NCBI RefSeq assembly: GCF_002900095.1
Contig: NZ_LLKN01000001.1
Span: 434,001 to 498,000, forward strand
Source: Salegentibacter mishustinae
Lineage (GTDB): Bacteria; Bacteroidota; Bacteroidia; Flavobacteriales; Flavobacteriaceae
Direction of reading: 5' to 3'
Length of the DNA stretch: 64,000 nucleotides
Shown here one piece after another: positions 59,727 to 64,000 of the stretch. A program made the position numbers and the translations under genes. Each line of letters opens with the position of its first letter. Position 1 is the stretch's first letter. Under the pieces are notes generated by a model that worked only from the letters and a program-made list of their open reading frames with translations, searched no databases and was not told the origin of the DNA.

Positions 59727-60549
59727 TTCTTTCAATTAAATCCATTACATATTCAAAATAAAAATCAAATCCCAAATTCTCTGAACCTAATGTATCCTCG
59801 ACACTGCTCCAGTTTTCCTTCTGCAAATCATGATACTCATTAAGTAATCCTAAAAATTCAATTGGCACCCTTTTGGCCTGGAATATTTCTTTCATTAAAT
59901 TCTTATTTTCTTCAGTAGAAAGATCCATGGAGAATTGATTACAAATATTCCAAATATCATAAAAATCTCTAGCCCTTCCTTTTGTTCTAGCAGTAGAAAC
60001 AATTTTCTGATATTCTGGAATAGATTGACAGAGTGCTCTTAATTTTTCAATTACAATCATTTCTGGAGTATATACCATAAGTACAGTACCATCAAGATCG
60101 TGTTTCTTTGCGCTCTGGATATATTCAAAACTACTTATATCAATCGAAAATTTAGTAGATTGTCCAAGTATCTTGATAGCTTCCCTTCTTGTTTTATCTA
60201 AATCTTCATCATACCAATTTTCTTTATGAGCAATCTTAAATTCAATATTATATCCTTTCCATTCCTTGACTTTATTAGTTTTTGGTTTTTCTTTAAACCT
60301 AATATCAAAAGCTATTAAATTCTCTTTATGAAATTCATCATTTAAAAGGGCATCCAAAGCTCCATTAATTCTATTGTAGTCCAAATCCGAAAAATCCCCT
60401 TCAATCGAAAAATCAATATCCATTGAAGCCCTGTCTGTTATATCATAAACCAACTGCAAAGCATTTCCTCCTTTCAAAACCAACCCGTACATCAATTGCT
60501 CATCATGCATCAAAGCTTTTAGAGTTAAAATCTTTATTTTATCTAACAT
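59713..60549 (-). CDS. AbiEii/AbiGii-type nucleotidyltransferase toxin
   Basis: The 278-residue protein has the DNA-polymerase-beta-like nucleotidyltransferase signature of AbiEii: GLVLKGGNALQLVYDITDR followed by ASMDIDFSIEGDF, giving the GGNA and DxD metal motifs near residues 26-50. The conserved YTPEMIVIEKLRALCQ region is near 158, and GRARDFYDIWNI near 190. Known relatives inactivate tRNA by adding nucleotides to the acceptor end. It is convergent with the antitoxin gene, an unusual layout, and has its own promoter-like TATATTTG (complement of 60568-60575) upstream. Confidence 0.87.
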   Translation of the reverse strand: MLDKIKILTLKALMHDEQLMYGLVLKGGNALQLVYDITDRASMDIDFSIEGDFSDLDYNRINGALDALLNDEFHKENLIAFDIRFKEKPKTNKVKEWKGYNIEFKIAHKENWYDEDLDKTRREAIKILGQSTKFSIDISSFEYIQSAKKHDLDGTVLMVYTPEMIVIEKLRALCQSIPEYQKIVSTARTKGRARDFYDIWNICNQFSMDLSTEENKNLMKEIFQAKRVPIEFLGLLNEYHDLQKENWSSVEDTLGSENLGFDFYFEYVMDLIERIKIL

Positions 60550-60567
60550 TTAATTTTTAATTTAATT

Positions 60568-60575
60568 CAAATATA
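60568..60575 (-). promoter_or_regulatory. -7 element of the toxin gene
   Basis: TATATTTG on the minus strand matches TAnnTTTG exactly, 18 bp before the toxin ATG. A TTG lies 22 bp upstream of it, within the left boundary of the dispersed repeat. This allows the toxin to be transcribed independently of the antitoxin. Confidence 0.5.
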
Positions 60576-60602
60576 GTTTTTTCAAAACGTCTTATAACAA
60601 CG

Positions 60603-60714
60603 CATATTCGCAATTGCGGCCATTGTGCTAAAAGAAAGTTTAATAGAAACCAGGAACAAAAAATACTATATCGGACAAATCCGTATCTTCATTGCCACAA
60701 CTGACGAATAAACA
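60603..60714 (+). repeat. 115-bp dispersed repeat, copy 2, beside the AbiE module
   Basis: This is the second copy of the repeat seen on the minus strand at 2803-2917. It lies 54 bp from the toxin start. The left edge reads TAACAACGCATATTCGC, recalling the left simple site of attC elements; the right edge past CTGACGAATA is diverged. Non-coding. Confidence 0.7.
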
Positions 60715-60802
60715 AGACCTTTAAATTTTTAAACCATCTTCCCTTGTCAATGGAAGGTGACATTCCGGAGAAATGACGGAGCCTCAACCACCCCGACCTA
60801 TC

Positions 60803-60908
60803 GGCCACCCCTCCTTTTAAAGGAGGGGAGCTAATAATCTTATAAAACATTTCTTTTATTCCCCCATTGGAGCTTGTCCCGAATTTACTTCGGGAGGCCA
60901 GGGGGCTT
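60803..60908. mobile_element. GC-rich repeat-bounded MITE-like element at the end of the reductase gene
   Basis: The left end has CCACCCCTCC-TTTTAAA-GGAGGGGAGCT and the right end (inverted) TAAGCCCCCTGGCC, with CCCCCATTGG nearby. This is the same design as the elements at 49931-50063 and in metH. In the right end the second palindrome arm is interrupted by a short insert with its own dyad. The TAA stop of the ferredoxin-NADP reductase gene is part of the element end. Confidence 0.6.
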
Positions 60909-61971
60909 ATCCAATACTCTGCACCACTTCCTTTTTGGCTTCTTTTTTACTACCGTCAAATCCGGTTACACCGCCAACGGTGGTGTATTTAAGCACATAT
61001 TTTTTATCCGGAAAAATTCGCTGATAAGCACTTTGACACATAATCGCTGCTTCGTGAAATCCGGAAAGGATCAGTTTTAATTTTCCTTTATAGGTGTTTA
61101 CATCACCAATGGCGTAAACCCCGGGAATATTGGTTTGATAATCGTAAGAATTATCAACTTTTATCGCGTTTTTCTCTATTTCCAGTCCCCAGCTTCCGAT
61201 TGGGCCAAGTTTAGGCGACAACCCAAAAAGCGGAATAAAATCATCTACATCTTTAAATTCTTCCCCGCGAGCTTCATCTTTATGTCTAATTACTACTTGC
61301 TCAAGATTATCTTCGCCTCTAAGACCAACCACCTCAGCATTGGTAATCATTTCGATCTTACCGAGTTTTGCCAATTCCGAAACTCTTTCTACAGAATCCA
61401 ATGCGCCACGAAATTCAGCTCTACGGTGTACCAAAGCAACTTCAGCAGCGACATCAGCTAGGTAAATCGCCCAGTCTAAAGCTGAATCTCCACCACCGGC
61501 AATCACTACTTTTTTATCACGATAAACTTCCGGATCTTTAATAAAATAAGAAACACCCTTATCTTCAAAATCGGTGATATTAGCAATTGGGGGTTTTCTT
61601 GGTTCAAAAGAACCGAGACCGCCGGCAATAGCCACTACCGGGGCGTGGTGTTTTGTGCCTTTATTTGTGGTTACTATAAATGTACCATCGTCCAGTTTTT
61701 CCAAGGTTTCGGCGCGTTCTCCCAAAGTGAAGCCTGGTTCAAAAGGTTTTATTTGTTCCATTAAATTTCCAACTAAATCTCCCGCTAAAATCTCCGGAAA
61801 TGCAGGAATATCATAAATCGGTTTTTTAGGATATATCTCAGAACACTGCCCGCCGGGTTGCGGCAAGGCGTCTATTAAATGGGTTTTTAATTTTAGCAAT
61901 CCCGCTTCAAAAACGGTAAATAATCCGGTTGGCCCGGCTCCTATGATGAGGATATCTGTTTTAATCATCAC
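60907..61971 (-). CDS. Ferredoxin--NADP+ reductase, thioredoxin-reductase-like (type 2)
   Basis: This 354-residue FAD/NADPH enzyme shows the FAD loop IIGAGPTGLFTVFEAG near residue 8, the QPGGQCSEIYP block near 41, and the NADPH loop VVIAGGGDSALDWAIYL near 155. The C-terminal FAD motif GVYAIGDVNTYKGKLKLILSGFHEAA is near 285. It lacks the CxxC of thioredoxin reductase, which marks the FNR branch. It would supply reduced ferredoxin to the neighbouring sulfite/nitrite reductase. The start overlaps the siroheme gene by 11 bp. Its last codons abut the repeat element. Confidence 0.9.
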   Translation of the reverse strand: MMIKTDILIIGAGPTGLFTVFEAGLLKLKTHLIDALPQPGGQCSEIYPKKPIYDIPAFPEILAGDLVGNLMEQIKPFEPGFTLGERAETLEKLDDGTFIVTTNKGTKHHAPVVAIAGGLGSFEPRKPPIANITDFEDKGVSYFIKDPEVYRDKKVVIAGGGDSALDWAIYLADVAAEVALVHRRAEFRGALDSVERVSELAKLGKIEMITNAEVVGLRGEDNLEQVVIRHKDEARGEEFKDVDDFIPLFGLSPKLGPIGSWGLEIEKNAIKVDNSYDYQTNIPGVYAIGDVNTYKGKLKLILSGFHEAAIMCQSAYQRIFPDKKYVLKYTTVGGVTGFDGSKKEAKKEVVQSIG

Positions 61972-62554
61972 TCTTGTTTTTAACTTTTAAAGATTCGGTT
62001 ATAGAATTCATTTGATCGACTTTAGCCTCAAAATCACCTTTAATATTACTTCGGTATTCATTTAAATTTTCTACCATTTGGTTTACATTTTCGGGAATTA
62101 CTTCTTCAAAAAATTGCCGTAAACGTTTTGCCGCGGTGGGCGATTTGCCGTTGGTGGAAATCGCGATTTTTACGTGACCTTTATTCACAATTCCGCCCAT
62201 ATAAAAATCACAGAGTTCGGGCGTATCGGCGATATTGGCCAATAAATAACGTTTTTTGGCGTGTTTGTAAACGCGTTTATTCAATTTTGCATCGTTAGTG
62301 GCAGCAATTACAAAATGCCTGTTTTTAAGGTATTTTCTTCTATACCTGCCTTTAGTCAATTTTGCGCCGTGTTTTTTTGCCAGTTCTTCTGTTTCCGGTA
62401 AAAACCATTTAGCTACCACTTCCACCTTGGCATTCGGGCTCGATTTAAACAGAAAATGTAGTTTTTCGTGACCTACCTGTCCGCCTCCAACTACAAGAAT
62501 ATTCAGTTTATTTACTTTTAAAAAGACCGGGTATAATTCGTTTCTTTCTTCCAT
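61961..62554 (-). CDS. Precorrin-2 dehydrogenase / siroheme synthase N-terminal-type protein
   Basis: This 197-residue protein matches the Met8/CysG N-terminal module. It has the NAD loop LNILVVGGGQVGHEKLHFL near residue 15, then VIAATNDAKLN near 82, and the dimerisation/catalytic region FYMGGIVNKGHVKIAISTNGKSPTAAKRLR near 118-145. It oxidises precorrin-2 to sirohydrochlorin and may insert iron. The ATG at 62554 is chosen because the upstream in-frame residues come from the repeat at 62560-62585. It lies between cobA and the reductase, completing siroheme for sulfite reductase. Confidence 0.9.
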   Translation of the reverse strand: MEERNELYPVFLKVNKLNILVVGGGQVGHEKLHFLFKSSPNAKVEVVAKWFLPETEELAKKHGAKLTKGRYRRKYLKNRHFVIAATNDAKLNKRVYKHAKKRYLLANIADTPELCDFYMGGIVNKGHVKIAISTNGKSPTAAKRLRQFFEEVIPENVNQMVENLNEYRSNIKGDFEAKVDQMNSITESLKVKNKSDD

Positions 62555-62559
62555 AAGCC

Positions 62560-62585
62560 AGCCCCTAGCCCCCAAAGGGAGAATT
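62560..62585. repeat. Solitary GC-rich palindromic repeat between cobA and the siroheme gene
   Basis: AGCCCCTAGCCCCCAAAGGG and the following GAGAATT match one end of the elements at 49931 and in metH. No inverted partner is seen nearby. It encodes the last residues of the cobA product (SPFGG) and occupies the space just before the next ATG. Confidence 0.65.
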
Positions 62586-63350
62586 TATAATTACTGATTC
62601 TTGAATTGAATTTTCCAGAACCGCTTTAAGTTGTCCGCTTTCACGAACTACTTCGCCAATCACGATAATTGCCGGGGCGGTAAGTTGTTTTTCAGCTACT
62701 ACTTTTTCTATACTTTTTATCATTCCAAAGCCTGACTTTTCATTATTGGTAGTTCCATTCTGAATAATTCCAACCGGAGTATTTTCTTTTCCGTAGTAGC
62801 TAAAAATATCCACGATTTCAGGGAGTTTTGCCATTCCCATTAGAATCACTACCGTAGCCGTAGATTGTGCCGCGAGCCGAACATCTTCTGAAAGTTTCTT
62901 TTGGGTGGTGGTTCCTGTAATTACCCAAAAACTCTCGGAAGTTCCTCGTTGGGTAAGCGGAATTCCAATATTTGCAGGAACTGCTATTGAAGACGTAATT
63001 CCTGAAACAACTGCAGTTTCCAAGCCTTTACTTTTGGCATAATTAATTTCTTCAGATCCTCTGCCGAAAATAAAAGGATCGCCTCCTTTTAACCGAACCA
63101 CGTGCCCTCTTTCCAAAGCATATTTCACAATAAGCTCGTTGATCTCATCTTGAGAATACCTATGCTTATCTTTTCGTTTTCCAACAAAAATATGCTCGGC
63201 TTGAGGCGCATATTCCAGTAATTCGCGGTTAATAAGCGCATCAAAAAGCACAACTTTGGCATCTTTTAAAGTATTTAATGCTTTAAGTGTTATCAATTCC
63301 GGGTCTCCGGGACCAGCGCCTACCACGCTTAGTTTTGGTGAATTATACAT
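62565..63350 (-). CDS. cobA: Uroporphyrinogen-III C-methyltransferase
   Basis: This 261-residue SAM-dependent enzyme methylates uroporphyrinogen III twice to precorrin-2. The start has LSVVGAGPGDPELITLKALNTL, then VRLKGGDPFIFGRGSEE near 90, VVSGITSSIAVPANIGIPLTQRG near 113, and VVILMGMAKLPEIV near 163. ATG 63350 gives the conserved beginning; an ATG nine codons upstream overlaps the preceding gene further. The C-terminal SPFGG is encoded by a repeat. With the two downstream genes and the reductase upstream it forms the siroheme and sulfite-reduction cluster. Confidence 0.94.
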   Translation of the reverse strand: MYNSPKLSVVGAGPGDPELITLKALNTLKDAKVVLFDALINRELLEYAPQAEHIFVGKRKDKHRYSQDEINELIVKYALERGHVVRLKGGDPFIFGRGSEEINYAKSKGLETAVVSGITSSIAVPANIGIPLTQRGTSESFWVITGTTTQKKLSEDVRLAAQSTATVVILMGMAKLPEIVDIFSYYGKENTPVGIIQNGTTNNEKSGFGMIKSIEKVVAEKQLTAPAIIVIGEVVRESGQLKAVLENSIQESVIINSPFGG

Positions 63351-64000
63351 TTTGTACCTCCTTTGTTCTAAATGCATCTACCCTTTTTAGGAATAGTTGC
63401 GCGTCTTCTAAATATTTATTGGCAAAAGCTTCGGTTGGCTCTTGCTCGTTCATTTGATAAGCGAATTCTTTGAAGGAAGTCGATAATTCGATTTTACCGG
63501 TGTCTACAAACAACTCGTCAAACTGTGCAATTATTCCTGCTTGCGTATTGGTTTTCAAATCTTCGGCCAACAACAATGCTTTAGCCGAATTCACTATTGA
63601 AGTATAGGAATGATAAATACTATCTGCCCAGGCTTTTCTTTCCTGTGCACTTTTGGCATTATCTATTTTCTCTTCGCTTTCAAATAATAAGGTAGCGATA
63701 AGATCTATTACCACGCCGGCACACTCGCCCACTCCCACTGCTTTTATATAAGGTTTTTCGTGACCCCAATCCACAAATTCATTTTCTGTTAGGTTTGAGG
63801 TATCGGCCAAATCTTTTAGCAAATCGTAGAAATAAGTTTTTCCCTGGCGATCGTAATATTCGGCGAATTTCTCTTCGGAATTTGCTTTCGCTTCAAAATC
63901 GTTAAGTAACAATCGTAAAGCTTGCGGCCCGCGTTTACTGGGCACTTTTATCACTTTATCGGCAAAGCGGCCTTTTCCATTTCCCAGCGTTCCACCGCCA
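63343..64000 (-). CDS. HEPN-domain C-terminal part of a nitrite/sulfite reductase, partial
   Basis: The frame stays open to the right edge, so this is the last 218 codons of a larger gene. The first visible residues, GGTLGNGKGRFADKVIKVP followed by SKRGPQALRLLL, are the end of a siroheme-dependent reductase. The remainder (about 200 residues) is a helical HEPN-like domain (FEAKANSEEKFAEYYDRQG, AGVVIDLIATLLFESEEKID and IYHSYTSIVNSAKALLL). I recall this fusion as common in flavobacterial sulfite/nitrite reductases. It overlaps cobA by 8 bp. The reductase identity is supported by the siroheme and ferredoxin-reductase genes beside it. Confidence 0.82.
   Translation of the reverse strand, partial: GGGTLGNGKGRFADKVIKVPSKRGPQALRLLLNDFEAKANSEEKFAEYYDRQGKTYFYDLLKDLADTSNLTENEFVDWGHEKPYIKAVGVGECAGVVIDLIATLLFESEEKIDNAKSAQERKAWADSIYHSYTSIVNSAKALLLAEDLKTNTQAGIIAQFDELFVDTGKIELSTSFKEFAYQMNEQEPTEAFANKYLEDAQLFLKRVDAFRTKEVQNV

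Overview
The window is from a Flavobacteriaceae (Bacteroidota) chromosome, probably a marine or saline genus close to Gramella, Salegentibacter or Zunongwangia (genus inferred, not resolved). Supporting signs are low GC content, TAnnTTTG-type -7 promoter elements, a SusC/SusD polysaccharide utilisation locus (PUL), gliding gene gldA, a split MetH, and a HEPN-fused nitrite/sulfite reductase end. Most genes lie on the minus strand.

Layout. 1-10.6 kb is accessory and mixed: a DUF1622 membrane protein, an acyl-CoA ligase, a RES/Xre toxin-antitoxin pair, an RlmF-like methyltransferase, an orphan TPR histidine kinase, a secreted CHY zinc-finger protein, and a decayed integrative element (BfmA-type mobilisation protein, tyrosine integrase) beside tRNA-Arg(UCG). 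11.2-35 kb is a glycan locus. It holds an esterase and a frameshifted GH2 on the plus strand. On the minus strand are SusC, SusD, a LamG surface binding protein, two GH144-type enzymes, a metallophosphoesterase, an esterase, GH43 and GH3, with a propeller/LuxR regulator upstream and a divergent sulfatase. The enzyme set points to a substituted beta-1,2-glucan as substrate (inference).

35-48.8 kb is mostly housekeeping: a radical SAM/DUF4130 pair, two small acidic lipoproteins, polyprenyl synthase, rlmN, queA, aroA, mazG-like, dtd, rsgA, and an aromatic amino acid operon (prephenate dehydratase, aminotransferase, tyrA, DAHP synthase/chorismate mutase). That operon is preceded by an apparent transcription attenuator: a 25-codon leader ORF with eight consecutive Phe/Tyr codons and a strong terminator. 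49-57.3 kb carries gldA, a DUF2807-type lipoprotein, a PagL-like deacylase, and metF plus two-part metH behind a SAM-I riboswitch. The second metH gene contains an in-frame 142-codon DUF559 endonuclease insertion bounded by GC-rich inverted repeats. 57.5-64 kb holds an OsmC protein, an AbiE-type toxin-antitoxin pair in convergent orientation with two operator-like palindromes, and a siroheme/sulfite-reduction cluster.

The strongest unexplained signals are the DUF559 insertion in metH with related repeat-bounded elements at the ends of gldA, the ferredoxin-NADP reductase gene and cobA; the Phe/Tyr leader attenuator; and a roughly 115-bp repeat found twice, each time beside a toxin-antitoxin module.
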